A DNA stretch of 64,000 bases, taken from assembly GCA_023213395.1 (NCBI GenBank), contig CM041465.1:132687741-132751740 (forward strand), written 5' to 3'. Positions 23,986 through 36,199 of the stretch are shown here, one piece after another. How positions within the stretch are numbered: the first letter of the stretch is position 1; every line of letters starts with the position of its first letter. The notes beneath the pieces were generated by a model. It was given only the letters and a program-made list of their open reading frames with translations, was not told the DNA's origin and made no database searches. The stretch comes from Cycas panzhihuaensis. Taxonomy: Eukaryota; Cycadophyta. The translations under genes were made by a program, and so were the position numbers.

Positions 23986-24220
23986 GCTAGATAAAGACCC
24001 ACTTTCATAAAGGGTTTTAACATTATAAATCATTTATTAATAGGTAGGATTTGTAATATGGCTATTACATTTAAGGGGAAGATAATAGAAGTTGATGTCA
24101 AGGTTGTTGACATGACCTTAGACTATAACATCCTTTTAGAATGATCTTAGATTCATGTAATACATGTCATTCCTTTATATCTACTTGGGGAAACCCAATT
24201 CTTAAATGGAGACCATGTAA
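23986..24220 (+). pseudogene. Ty3/gypsy protease-region relic, first part
   Basis: The frame around 24057-24140 reads MAITFKGKIIEVDVKVVDMT then LDYNILLE, stop, S, stop, IHVIHVIP. This matches the gypsy protease C-terminal region in which a nucleic-acid-interaction or dUTPase-like strand is followed by DYNxLLGRxWIH. The Gly-Arg and Trp codons have become Glu and stops. It is interrupted at 24220 by RLC-3 and probably resumes at 31929. Confidence 0.68.
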
Positions 24221-24534
24221 TATAGATTGCAGAGGACAGAGCAGATCAAATCCTTTTAAGCCATATGAAAGTAGTAATCAAATTCCAAATATTTGAAGGC
24301 AATGTTAAAAAATACTAGGGTGGTACACCTAATATATTTATAGATTTTAAAGAGGTAGGAGTTCACCTCAACCTGACCATTAGTCAAATATTAAAAAAAT
24401 AATAAATTAAAATACATAACTTACCTCGTTATCTTGAGGGCAGTTTGAGGTGCCTTAAAGTCAGCTGATGGTGGCATGTTGCTTCCCAAGATACCTTTGC
24501 ACATAGATATAATATAATAGACATTAATCTAACA
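24221..24534 (-). repeat. 3' LTR of RLC-3
   Basis: 314 bp, repeated at 31615-31928. The polypurine tract complement TTCTCCCCCA follows at 24535-24544. Confidence 0.92.
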
Positions 24535-24699
24535 TTCTCCCCCATAATTTCCATTATGTATGACTCCAAGTTTCTCTTTGAATTTGTGGAATTTGATTTT
24601 TTCTAATGCCTTTATGAAGATATCTATCGTTTGGTCTTTTGTACCGTAATATACCAACTCAATTTTACCTACTTGGACTAATTCCTAAATGAAGTGATG

Positions 24700-26100
24700 T
24701 TGAGTCTCAATGTGCTTAGTTCTACCATGGAAAACTATATTTTGAATCATCTGAATGGTGCTTTAGTTATCACACTAAATCTTGGTTGGGCCTTTCTGTT
24801 CCATTTGAAGATCATGTAAAATTGATTATAAACATACTATCTCATATGTACCTAAAACTACTACTTTATATCCTACTTCTACTATAGATAAGAAAACTAT
24901 ATTCTATTTCTTTATACTCCATGCAATGGCTTCTGAACCTAAATTGAATGCATATCTTGAAATAGATTTTATATCGTCAATATCTCCTGCATAATCAGAG
25001 TTTATATATCCAATCAACCTGAAGTCTGGTGAAGATTTATAGTGTGACCCATAGTCTTTTATACACTTTAAGTATCATAAGATCCTCTTAACTACTTGCT
25101 AATAAGTGGATTTGGGATATTACATGAATCTTGAAACTATATTAACTACATGCATAATGTCAGGTCATATTGATATAAAATATATCAGGCTACCAATCAA
25201 TTATCTGTAAAGAGTAGGATCCATTGGTGTAAAATCATAAGATTTGGATAACTTAATGCTAACTTCAACATGTATAGCTAAGGTTTTGAAATCATTTATC
25301 TTGAACTTTTAGAGTAAGTCTAAGGTATACTTTCTTTGGGCAATGAAAATTCCATCATCATCTTGTCACACTTCCAATCCTAGGAAGTAGTACATCAAGC
25401 CTAAGTCAATTATTTTAAATTCTTTACACATATTGTCCTTAAACTTTTGTGAGAGGTGGGAGTTGTTTCTTATATAGACAAGGTCATCTATATAAAGTCT
25501 CACTATCAGGATGGAATCTCCTTTGATCTTGATGTACAAATTTGGATTTAATTAGGTTCTTTTGAATCCTTAGTCTCTGAAATATTTATTGATCTAAGAG
25601 TACCATGCCCCGGGTGCTTGTTTTAGTCCATAAAGGGCCTTTTTTAGTTTGTACACTTTATCTTCTTCCCCCTGATTTCAAAACCTTCTAACTGATGGAC
25701 ATAGATGTCTTCTTTAATATACCCATTAAGGAATACACTTTTGACATCCATTTGATAAACATCCCAACTCTTTTGGGTATCTAAACTCAACATCATATGG
25801 ACTGTCTCAATTTGTGTAATAGGAGCAAAGGTTTGGCTATAGTCTCTCTTCCCTTTGGATATATCCTTTGGCTACAAGTCTGACCTTATATTTATCAATT
25901 GATCCATCAGATCTGAATTTGGTCTTATAGACCCATTTGGTACCAATAGCCTTTTTGTTGGGAGGAAGGTCAACAAGTTCCCATGTATCATTCTTCATTA
26001 TAGAGTTATATTCCTTTTCCATGGCTTTTCTCTAATCATCATGCATATTAGCCTCATTAAAGGTATGAGGCATATAAGTCTCCATGACTTAACTCATAAG
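24700..26100 (-). pseudogene. RLC-3 reverse transcriptase and RNase H relic
   Basis: The RT N-terminal part is open at 26022-25837: MEKEYNSIMKNDTWELVDLP, KKAIGTKWVYKTKF and VRLVAKGY, a textbook copia RT start. The active site LYIDDLVYIRN lies near 25496-25465 (YIDD at 25493-25482). RNase H continues toward 24760 but is cut by stops. The catalytic Asp pair is retained and several frameshifts are needed to connect the blocks. Confidence 0.9.
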
Positions 26101-26499
26101 GGTAAAGTTCACCTTATGGAAATGAGTGGATCTTTTATTAAAGTCATCATCCAGAATATTATTGAAGTTATAGTTTCTTTGAATCCATCTAGAAAATCTT
26201 TATAGTGGAGGTTGAGAGGAAGTTCCCTCCCCACTTGGTAGACCAATGCTTTGTGTTAAATCTTACCTAGGTGGTACACATGTATACCTAGTGGTTAAAT
26301 CAAAGTTTATTATGGCATCTTTTCATTTGTCTTGATCAGAATTATAGTGATAACAATCATTTTCTTTGAACATAATATCCCTGCTCACCATGACTTTTCT
26401 TTCTTTTGGATCATATACTTTATAAGATTTAGAAGTATCATTGCAACCAATAAATATAAATTTGATGCTTTTATCATCTAGCTTAGTCCTCTTTTATTC

Positions 26500-27700
26500 A
26501 AGGACATGGACATAAGCTAATAGACTAAAGACTCTAAATGGTAGATACTAGGTTTATATCTAGTCCATGCTTCTTTAGGTGTCATACACCTAAGGGCCTT
26601 AGTGGTATACCTATTGAGTAGATAAATAGCAATGTGGACAACTTCTTCTTAGAATCCAAGTCCTAACTTTTTATCTTTCAATATGTACCTAGCCATTTCA
26701 ACAATGGTGTGATTCTTTCATTCAGCCATCCCATTTTGTTGAGGGGTGCAAGGATTGGTGAGTTGTCTTTTGATGCCATGATGTATGCAATAGGCATTAA
26801 ACTCATTTGAAATAAACTCTCCCCTATTATCTAATCTTAAGGAGAGTATTTTATGTCCACTTTGACTCTCCATAAAGGTTTTGAAGTTGACAAAGTAATT
26901 ACATGCATCTGATTTAAATTATAGGAAATAGACCCAAGTTTTTCTTATATAGTCATCGATGAATATGGGGAAGTATTTAGCACCTACTAGTGAAGAAACA
27001 TCCATAGGGCCACAAAGATCTGTATAGATTGGATGGAGTGGTCTTTCTACTCTATAGCTGCCATCAGGAAAACTTTCTCTATGTTGTTTTCCTAGGAGAT
27101 AACCTTCACAAATATCTTTGTCTACTTTAATTTGAGATAACCCGTCAACCATGTCCATTTTCTTCATGAGTGCTAAATTGTTATAATTTAAGTGGCCAAG
27201 TCTTTTATGCCACATATCAATGTCAAGTTTAACCATAGTTCTCAAAGTATAATTATCTGAAGGGGTGAGAATTAGCTTAAAGAGTCTATCTTTGGTCATT
27301 TTACCTTTAGCAACTACTACCTTATTTTTTCTCTTATCCTTAATGGTACATTCATCATTGTCAAACATAACGTTGCAGTCTTGACCTATTATCTATCATA
27401 CTGATAAAATATTCTTCTTCAAAGCAGGAACATAGAGTACATCATTAAGATGTGATATTCACCTAATTCTATCTTTAGGATAATATTACCCTTTCTAATA
27501 GATTCATAAGATTTATCATCTCTAAACATAATGGACCTTTTTCTAGTCCTATCAATGGTTTGAAATATATCTCGTTTATAGGTCATGTGAGTGGAGCAAC
27601 CAAAATCAATGTACCAATAGTCTTCTCTATTTTCATGTGCAACAAAGCAGGATAAGAATAGTCTATTATTTTTCATTATTTCTACAACTATATGGTATTT
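26500..27700 (-). pseudogene. RLC-3 protease and integrase relic
   Basis: The protease has DYWYIDFGCSTHMTYKRDIF (Trp at 27616), where the usual Asp-Ser-Gly is Asp-Phe-Gly. A 149-codon open stretch (27368-26919) holds the pre-integrase zinc region MWHKRLGHLNYNNLALMKK and ICEGYLLGKQ (one zinc Cys changed to Tyr), then YTDLCGPMDV (first catalytic Asp) and FPIFIDDYIRKTWVYFL. Further on, LRLDNRGEF carries the second Asp and NGMAE, stop, KNHTIVEMA the Glu. The open stretch is among the longest in the window. Confidence 0.9.
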
Positions 27701-27899
27701 CCCCTTGTAGAAGGGCCATTCTTAGTGAAACATTAATCCTCTATCTAACTAACTCTATTACAAAATAAGCAATGAATTAGATCCCTTCTCTCATAACTAA
27801 GGCTCCTACTTCGAGGATTGGTTCTATCAATTGTGGAAGATCTTCCTCTCTCCAAATGTGGAGCTTGGTTATCCCTTTGTCCATGGTGGGGATAATTGA

Positions 27900-28785
27900 A
27901 GTTAGACCTTTGAGAATTCATGTAGCCTTGACAATAGTAGCAATATTGGTTTACCTCATGATGCCTTTCTTGATTTTGATATCTTATATGGATAAGATTC
28001 CTTCGGTTTGCTCCTTGATTTCTTAGATGTGGAGCTTGATATCTGACTTGTCTTTCTTGACATACTTCCTATCTAGGGTATCTTTCTATCCTCCTTAGAG
28101 TTTGATCCCTAGATTTTAAGCTTTTAGCTTGTGAGTTTGATTTAATCCTAGCTTTGGTTATAAATGCATGCTCTAGTGATTCACTTGTGTTCTTTTTCTC
28201 CTTAATTGCCATTAATATGGTACTTAGCTATTTAATCTTTAGGGTACTCAGATCCTTTAAAACCTCTATACTAGTTACTACTATTTTAAATCTTTTTACT
28301 TCACTAACACATATTAATATTCTCTTAATAACCCTTTATTTGGTTAATGTTTCACCAAGGGATCTCATCTAGTTCACAAGGTCTTAAAACTTGGTTATGA
28401 ATTCAATAATTGAGTCATTAAGAACCATTCTTAAGTTTTCAAATCTGTTGCTCAAGGTTTGTAGCTTGGATGAGGCTACCCCTTTATAAATAAGTTGTAA
28501 ATTATCCCAAGCTTCCTTAGATTTGGCAACCTCACTCACCCTAGGAAATATATGATCCTCTAAGGTATAAAAGATTAATGCAAGGGCCTCATTATCCTTT
28601 TTTACATTTTTCTTATATATCAGTTTCTCTAGATTGGTTACATTTTGACCTAGTTTTATGTATCTTATCTTCACAATATCCCACATGCCTTTAGCGATGA
28701 GGATGGGTCTCGTCTTCCTATTCCAATTCAAGAAGTTAGATCCATCAAATGTTAGAATAATTATGTTGCCAAAACTAGCTACCAT
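27900..28785 (-). pseudogene. RLC-3 gag relic
   Basis: A 133-codon open frame starts at ATG 28785: MVASFGNIIILTFDGSNFLN, W, then KGMWDIV, VKKDNEALALIFYTLEDHIF, SKEAWDNLQLIY and KLQTLSNRFENLRM. This is the capsid-like gag (UBN2 type) of copia elements. A possible zinc-knuckle trace CYYCQGYM lies near 27942-27919 with the His and last Cys lost. The gag is clearly related to the gag of RLC-6 at the same position and to the shorter gag of TRGAG-8. Confidence 0.9.
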
Positions 28786-28800
28786 TATATCTCAAATAAG

Positions 28801-28950
28801 GTCTTGATAAATGTCCTTGAAAGCTATAGATGCCCCAAATAAAGTTTTGATAAATATCCTATAAAGTTATAGATGTCCCAAATAAGGTTTTGATAAATGC
28901 CCTTCAAAGTTATAAATGTCCCAAATAAAATTTTAATAAATATCCTAGTC
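28801..28950. repeat. 43-bp tandem array at the RLC-3 leader-gag junction
   Basis: Three full units of 43 bp (28801, 28844, 28887) plus half a unit, each beginning G-TTTGATAAAT and ending GATGTCCCAAATAA. The array sits immediately upstream of the gag ATG. RLC-6 has a single related unit in the same place (about 49275-49340), so the expansion is specific to RLC-3. Confidence 0.92.
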
Positions 28951-28959
28951 CTTAAAAGG

Positions 28960-29425
28960 TTTTTGGGCTCTAAGTTTGTGGGTCTCTAAGGAAAGTATTT
29001 GGTTGTTATCCTATCTAGTGGCACCTGCCCACAAGTAGCAAATTAGAGACCCAATATACTAGTATATGAGCTCTTAGCTCGATATACCTTAATATGTGGG
29101 GTACGAAGAAGGTTTTAGACCTCCTTGATTATTTTTCCACCTGCATCGACCTTATGCCTAGTGACAGATTTAGCAGTGATGCCTTTACCAACCAAGGTAC
29201 TTACCCTTTCTAGGTCTAGTCTTGGTCTTTGAACTCCAGAATAAGAATGGTTTCTCACCTTATCCTACCACGTAGTACACCAAATAGCCAATGACATTCC
29301 TCATCCAATATAAGTAGGCCAAGGGCGTGTGCGTAGTGGTAACTTCAGGGGTCCTAATCATTCCCCTTACAAGGCTAGAAATAAAGGAGGTTCTTTTAGG
29401 TAATTATCTTTTTAATATGAGATAT
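28960..29425 (-). repeat. Conserved leader block shared with RLC-6
   Basis: About 460 bp that aligns with 53771-54230 in RLC-6. Shared strings include GTTTGTGGGTCTCTAAGGAA, GAGTAGGCCAAGGG-like sequence and GGGTCCTAA-TATTCCCCTT. It is visibly richer in G and C than the flanking leader. No frame is open in both copies. Its function is unknown. Confidence 0.8.
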
Positions 29426-31600
29426 ACATATATGAATGTAGTCTTGCTTAATAAGGTATGATTCTTTTTAAATCAATAATTGAAAAAGAACTTAACAATA
29501 AAAGCAAGACTTATCCTTTCAAATTAAAAAATAATAAATACTCCTTTTGAATAAAGATATATAAATGAAGTGAACAAGCTTTCAAAAATTCTAAATGCAC
29601 CTTAATATCAATCAATACTTTGAATAATCTAATGCAAGGGATGCAAACTAAATACACCTTTAAAAGAATATTGATTAATCAATGAGGAGCTAAAATATAA
29701 CTAAAATGGATCTATAATTCATTTCACTATTCAAAATATGAAAATATTAAGAATAAATGAATAGTGAAGGTCCTTCTATATGAGTTCCTTTTAATCCAAG
29801 GAAAAATACAAGGTATACTTATAAAGTAATCCTGAAATATGATCCTTTAAATGAATTCTTTAAAGAGGCAAAAATGACCTTCAATAAGAAGAAAATATGC
29901 CTTAAAAGATCTTTAGAATTAAGTTTATAAGCTAAATTATAAAGTGATAGCCTTAGAATATGGTTATAAGGTGTTTTAGTATATTGGTTTAATACTTTTA
30001 TTCCCAAAGGGGTTTCTTCTCTTTAGGAGGCCAAAGTTAGTCTAAATAGCTGTAAAAATTCAATTATGAGCCTCTAAAATAGATAAAAGCTATCAACAAC
30101 TAATTAGTAGCTCAGTAATGAATAAGTATATTGAGTTAGAGTGAAAATATTGCTTTAAATATTTAAGAATATGCTAAACTAGGATTAAATAAGAGCCTTG
30201 ACTTCACTAAAACCAAAACCCTACAAAATAATGTCATATCTTAGTAAAACCTATTTCAGTATATAGATAATTGAAACATCTTTTTGATGGATCCAACCAT
30301 TCAAAAAATAGACTTCTAGATCATAAGATATAACAAAAACAGTATAAGGAGCCATTTATGATCAAAAATTAAAAGGAAGGGGGGTTAAGGCCCTTAGATG
30401 AAAAACCCCTGGTCACGCAAGGGCCAATGTGACCACCCACTAAGGTCCAAAGGAGCTTTGAAATAAAAACTTTATGAAATAAGATTAAATCCTTTAAAAA
30501 CAAAAAATATAAAATAGAATTAATAACCTTTCAAATCTGCCCTTCAAAGATTAAAAAATACAATCACGTGGGCAGTCTCATATGACCATAAACTAAGCAA
30601 AGGGAGCTAAGCCAAAAATGTAAATCACATAGACACCAAAAGTTATCTATTTTGATTAAATATGATTTTAACTATATAAAAAATAATATGAAAAAGTCAT
30701 TTAAAAAAAATGATAAAAAATGATTTCATGGTAAATTGTGTATTTGCAGAGTTGATGAAATCAATTCAATTGATTAACGAGAGGCCAAAAAGTTCTTAGA
30801 AATTAAACTATAAAGAGTGCAGGATCTGGGCACCCTCATTCAATAGAAAAAACCTAGAGAAAAATAAGTAGAATGGGAGAAATGGCTGGAGAATAGTGAA
30901 CTGAGTATAGACATAGATATAGAGGTCTGATTGATGAATACAATCAAATCAAACACTAGAGGTACTTAGAAATCACCTTATTGTGGGTGCAAAGACTGGG
31001 CGTTTGAGCTTATAAAAAAATTAAGAAAAAATAATTTAAAAATGAGATAAAAAATAGAATAATATAGTTAGGCTATGGAATTCTTACAGAACTGCGAAGA
31101 GGCTAAGGCTTAAAGCAATATATCTCACTAACGAAGGGATAAAAACTCAAATGTCTTCACTAATAGGTGGAAAACTCAGTCATGGTCAAAACAAGTAGTC
31201 ATATAGCATAGTTCTGATTGCTCAATAAGTGACAAGAACTTGATGAAGTTAGGTATAGTGGATGAATCTCAGATTGAAGAAAAATATTTTAAAAAATAGC
31301 AAAAAATTAATAGATTTTGAATTGAATGATTGCCAAAAGCAGACCAAACATCAGCACAGTCACCTGGAGCCAATCAAAGCCAAAAAAGAAGTAAACATGG
31401 GCCACATAGAGCTGAAACACTATAGACGACACACAGGTTGAATGTAATATATATAAAAGAATATAATATGTATCAAAGGTTTCAAAAGTAAACTATTGAG
31501 CAATTAAAAAATCAATGGAAGAAACATGTGGATAAAGGTTTAATTGTACCAAATGAACCGTTGTGTATTCAATCATTTCTTGGAGCCTGCAAGTTAGTTT
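29426..31600 (-). other. RLC-3 leader, remaining part
   Basis: An A-rich leader without a credible gene. It is collinear with 54231-56188 of RLC-6. For example, a G-rich stretch with CTGGTCA near 30375-30460 matches 55048-55135. It contains one copy of a leader module (about 30175-30350) that recurs in RLC-6 and TRGAG-8. Confidence 0.6.
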
Positions 31601-31612
31601 GCTCTGATACTA
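31601..31612 (-). other. Primer-binding site of RLC-3
   Basis: GCTCTGATACTA on the plus strand, the Met-tRNA site complement with one change, two bases from the 5' LTR. Confidence 0.92.
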
Positions 31613-31614
31613 AA

Positions 31615-31928
31615 TGTAGATTATAAAGGATAGAGCAGATCGAATCCTTTCATGCCATATTGAAGTATTAATCAAATTTCAAATATTAAAAGGTGGTGTT
31701 AAAAAATACCAAGGTGGTACACCTAATATATTTATAGATTTTGAGGAGGTGAGAGTTCTCCTAAACCTGACCATTAGTCAAATATTAAAAAAATAATAAA
31801 TTAAAATGCATAACTTACCTTGTCAGCTCGAGAGAAGCTTGAGGTGGCTTAAAGTTAGCTAGTGGTGGCCCACTACTTCCCAAGATGACTTTGCATATAG
31901 ATACACTATAATGGACATTAGTCTAACA
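31615..31928 (-). repeat. 5' LTR of RLC-3
   Basis: 314 bp with TG/CA ends, the partner of 24221-24534. A TATA-like string (reverse complement of ATATTTATAG) lies mid-LTR. Confidence 0.92.
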
Positions 31929-32100
31929 TCAAGGTCATAAAACTAAAAAGAAATCATACTAAAGAAACTACTAAAACTTCCAAACTTGAAATTGTTCCAT
32001 ATCTTAATGTCATCCATAAACAACAATTAAAAGATATGGTATTAAGTGTCTATAGAGCTTTTAAATTGAAATTGATTTGATTTGTTCTTTAGATATACCA
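31929..32100 (+). pseudogene. Ty3/gypsy relic, continuation after RLC-3
   Basis: The plus frame reads KVIKLKRNHTKETTKTSKLE, IVPYLNVIHKQQLKDMVLSV, then stops. It has the lysine-rich, linker-like look of gypsy sequence downstream of protease and continues the strand of the fragment at 23986-24220. It carries no diagnostic motif by itself. Confidence 0.4.
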
Positions 32101-33590
32101 TAGGATGATTCACAATCCATTTTACCTCATCTAATGTCTACCCAAATTCACTTTCTGATATTTCTCCAAAGCCACTTTTCATTTCCTACATTGTAAATAA
32201 AAAGGGTTTGTATTTATCCACTTTATATAAAACTTTTAATTTATCTACTTCCACCATTTTTTATGTTATTGAACAAGCTATTCTCTTATTTCTTGTCTCA
32301 TTTGAGTTTATTTATGATTTATATCCCTTTTATGATGCTTTAGATTTTATTGATGATTCACTCATTATTTGATCATTTGATTAATCAAGGTTAGATGTTA
32401 TCCTACCTTCTCAAGATATGTGATTTTTTACTAAATTTTCCAACTAACATCATGATTATCCAACTATTTCCAATTAACTTTTATCATTCCTATAGTTCTT
32501 TTGATTCAGTTAAACCTTATAATAATAATTCCCTTATTATTAGTTACATTCATGTTCATTCAAACAGGATTGGAGGCATAATGTACCTTTGTAATTTTTG
32601 TTATTCTTCTCTTCTATATTGTTATGTTTTGGAAGTCTTCATGATTTTTCTGCTCATTATTCCCCTATGCCATAACACACCTTTATAGATAATGTTTACT
32701 TTAGACTTAGTTATTCATGATTGCATCTTTTCACTTTTTTACATTAACATAAAATGCTTTAAACTAAAATAAGCAAAAGGATTAAAAATAACCCTAGAAC
32801 TTTGAAAATTTTTTACTCAAAAATCCTAGTATTTTCTAAGTTAGTCATACCCATCTAATCTTAATTAACATACAAATTGGATCATTTAATATAAAGTATT
32901 TTCGTCACATTTAGTTTTGGTTTTCCTTCCTTGAAAATTCCTGATTTTTAATATCTTTTCTTTTTTGTTGTGACTAACTTTTCACCTACTAGACATGCAT
33001 ACCATCATCACTATCACCAGTTTATTTTTATAAACTATAGATATAATCTCATCTTAATTTATATTACCTCTTATTTTCAAATTTTATAAAAAAATATAGA
33101 ACTTTCAAAAAAATAAAATTTGCATTTATTTTATTGCCTTGAAAAGTTAAAATTCCCTAGTTCTTTATTTTATTTTTATATGCTTAGAAGACACCCACTT
33201 TTAAATGATTTTATTGTCTTATTTCTAATAAATTAATGTTACTCTAGGTGTTATTGATCCTACTCTCCATTTTTTAGTTATAAATGGGTATTTTAGATCC
33301 TATCTTTGAGGCATATATGCTACCTTTGTAGTTGTGTTAGATTTTCATTAATTTTTTGAGAGTATATCTTAAAATGATGTTTATGTTCCTTAATGTTTAC
33401 CTTTCAAGCCTTGAAATATTTATTTACCTATTGAATACTTAACCTTATAATGAGATTTAGTCTTTTCTTTCATGTAGAAGAACTTATCGCTATTTCATCT
33501 TATATTTTTCATCCTAAAGCAATCCTTTTTTATTAATCAGTAATTATATATTTAAGACCTTCACTTTATATTTTTGATAAATTAATATTC
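32101..33590. other. Unannotated AT-rich sequence
   Basis: The one longer open frame (32395-32688, plus, 97 codons) is AT-rich, has no recognisable motif, and is probably chance. If the flanking plus-strand fragments belong to one gypsy element, RT should lie here, but none of its motifs can be read. Confidence 0.4.
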
Positions 33591-33665
33591 AAACAATTAT
33601 GTTAATAAATCAACTTTGGTTAATTTATATTGATGGTATATTTAGAAGAATTCTAGGTCCATTTG
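33591..33665 (+). pseudogene. Possible RNase H relic, first part
   Basis: The plus frame reads LWLIYIDGIFRRILGPF up to the RLC-4 insertion. Beyond RLC-4 (from about 39015) it continues as LDSNGDLFQACGRYLNYATN and SLSQFEVVI. The pattern YxDGxxxxxxGPxG, LxxxxG, then ATNxLxQFE fits the RNase H fold of gypsy or LINE elements. It is short and partly broken, so the call is tentative. Confidence 0.4.
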
Positions 33666-34077
33666 TGATGGAAAGAGGGTATTATTGACAAATCATAGGT
33701 ATACAATAAATATTATTTAATACATATTCATTCAGATAACACATAATCATTTGATAGGTGGAAAACCCCTACAGAAGATAAAAACCCACCTCAGAATATA
33801 GTAATATATTACTAGAATAATAATAAAGTACATAGATAAAAAATTAAGGATATCATCCTCTCTCTCTAATCTACTAGCCTAACTAGAGATGTGCAACTAC
33901 ATACCTAACAATTGCACTTAGATTCTCGAATAATTATTCAAAAAGATAGATTAGAGTTTATTGAAATGAAAACATTCAATTTCATCAAACTTTTAGTACA
34001 TAAGAATTAAATACATAATAATTAGATATGTAACAAAAATAACATTATAATAACTTTAATAAAGTTTATTTCTAACA
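33666..34077 (-). repeat. 3' LTR of RLC-4
   Basis: 412 bp, repeated at 38598-39009. It is followed on the plus strand by TCCCCCTTT, the complement of the purine tract (34078-34086). It contains GGTGGAAAACCCC, a string resembling one in the LARD-7 LTRs. Confidence 0.92.
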
Positions 34078-34399
34078 TCCCCCTTTAATGTTATTTTTAG
34101 TACAAATAGAGGATGAAGAAGATGATGAAGACTTTAGCACGTCAATCTCCCTTTGATGAAGACTTCACCAATGTTTAATAACTCTCATAACTTGATGAAC
34201 TTAGATTTTGTTAATGGCTTTGTTAACATATCAACAATCTACAAATATATAGGATAATAAAATATATTAATAGTATTATCATTTACAAGATTATGAATAA
34301 AATGCTGATGTGATTCTATATGTTTTATTCTAGAGTGTGCTACAAGATTAGTTATGATAGAAATTGCACCTTAATTATTAATGATTTAAATACAAGAAT

Positions 34400-35700
34400 A
34401 AAAAAATAAACTAAGTTTATTTAATAAGGCTTTAATCCAAAGAGATTCCTTGTTGGCTTCTACCAAGGCTTGATATTTAGCTTTTATTGTAGATAGTATC
34501 AATGATTGTATCTTTTTGCTGGACCATATGATAGGTGAAGAATCAAGAAAGAAAAAAAATCTAATTATTGATTTTCAATTATCTAAATATCCTTCCCAAT
34601 CAGAATCTGTATAACCTATCAATTTTAGATTAGTATTACAATAATTATATGTTAAGTCATAATAGATTGTACCTTGAAGATATCATAGAATTTATTTTGC
34701 TACTTTTCAATGTGATTCATGGAACTTTTACATATACTTAGAACATAAGGTAACATCATAAGAAATATTTAGGTAAGTGTGGATTAGGTAAATGAGACTA
34801 TCTATTAACTGACAATATAATACAAGATCACAAGAGGGGGTTTGATAATCAGTTGATAATTTTACACTTGATTATAAAGGCGTTGATACTAGTTTTAAAC
34901 TTTCCATATTAAATCTTTTAATTAGATCAATAATGTACTTAGGTTATGAAATAGAGATTATAAATTCAAACTTACATATTTAAAGACCTAAAATATACTT
35001 AACAAGTACTAGGTGAGTCATTTTAAATTTATTCATTAGAATACACTTTAATTGATAAATATTAGAGAGTAAAGATTCGATTATGATAATATCATCAACA
35101 TAAAAAAATTAAAATAGTTATATTATCATTTTCATAATTGAAATAGAGGTTAGGATCACTAATGTATTTAGTATATCCATTATGAAGAAGATGGTTATCT
35201 ATTTTGATATACTAAGCCCGAGGGACTCGTTTACGACCATATAAACATTTTTTGAGCTTACAAATGAGATTAGGATTAGATACGAAACTAAGAGTTTGGC
35301 ATATATAGACTTCTTCATTAAGGTCACCATTTAGAAAAGTACTCTTTACATCTATTTGATATATTTGCTAGCCAAATTTGGCTGCAACATCAATAATAGT
35401 TTTGATCGTATTCATTTTTATAATAAGAGCAAAAGTTTCAATATAGTTAATACCATCAATTTGAGAAAAACTTTTGTTTACCAAATGTACCTTATATTTT
35501 TCTATAACTCATTCGAAGTTACATTTGATTCGGTAAACCCATTTACAGTCTACTAAATTTTTACTAGGTGGTAATAGAACTAAATTCCAAGTTGAATTTT
35601 TTTCAAGAGCATCATATTTTATTTGCATGACCTATTTCCATACAAAATTATTACAAGATTCTATGAATGTTTTAGGATCATTATTAACCATTACCTTTTC
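34400..35700 (-). pseudogene. RLC-4 reverse transcriptase and RNase H relic
   Basis: The RT active site reads YVDDIIII (YVDD at 35102-35091) after correction of one local frame change. RNase H shows LIGYTDSDWEGYLDN near 34630-34580, matching the GYxDxDxAGxxDxRKS box with its first catalytic Asp. VYLIHTYLNISYDV-like sequence upstream fits the RT-RNase H connection. Stops and frame changes are frequent. Confidence 0.85.
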
Positions 35701-36199
35701 CATTAAAGTAAAATTAGCTTGTAACTTCTACGATCGAGTCTTTTTAGTATTTGATAGGTTACCAATATTAGAATTGATATTAGAAAGGGTTTTCTTAGCC
35801 CAAACTTGTTGTTTATTTTTAGAAGATTGATTGGAAGAAGTAGATGGATCTGATATATTAGGTTCAATTAGAGTGTAATTTTTGACTTACGTGGATAAGC
35901 TTTTAATTACTTCATTGTTAGCTTATTTTTATAAAGCGCATATTAAGTAAGTGTTAGTTAATAGATTTTTAATAGGAATTTTTACTTGATTAGAGTTTGA
36001 TGAAGATCCCTATTCATCAAAAATAGTATCACGCATAAATAAGATCTTATATGTGATTAGATCTAATAACCTATAAGCTTTACTTTCTTTGATGTATTTA
36101 ATAAAGATAAATTTAGAGCTTTTAGGATCTATTTTCTTATGTTTTCCTTTAGAACGTATCCCCAAGTATTACTTCCAAAGATTTTAAGATACTTTACAT

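Larger units (their letters stand above)
24221..31928 (-). mobile_element. RLC-3, Ty1/copia element with long leader
   Basis: A 7.7-kb minus-strand copia element with two 314-bp LTRs, a Met-tRNA PBS, a 2.8-kb leader, gag and pol. It split a plus-strand gypsy relic. The target-site duplication cannot be recognised (TGTAA on the left, TCAAG on the right). Its LTR, leader and gag are related to those of RLC-6 and TRGAG-8. Confidence 0.92.

Noticed and set aside
24216-24220. Target-site duplication for RLC-3
   Set aside because: TGTAA and TCAAG cannot be related by simple transitions, so I do not claim one.
28801-28950. CRISPR-like repeat array
   Set aside because: Units are directly adjacent without spacers, and the context is a plant retrotransposon.
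32395-32688. Plus-strand open frame of 97 codons
   Set aside because: Hydrophobic AT-driven content, no motif, no supporting context.
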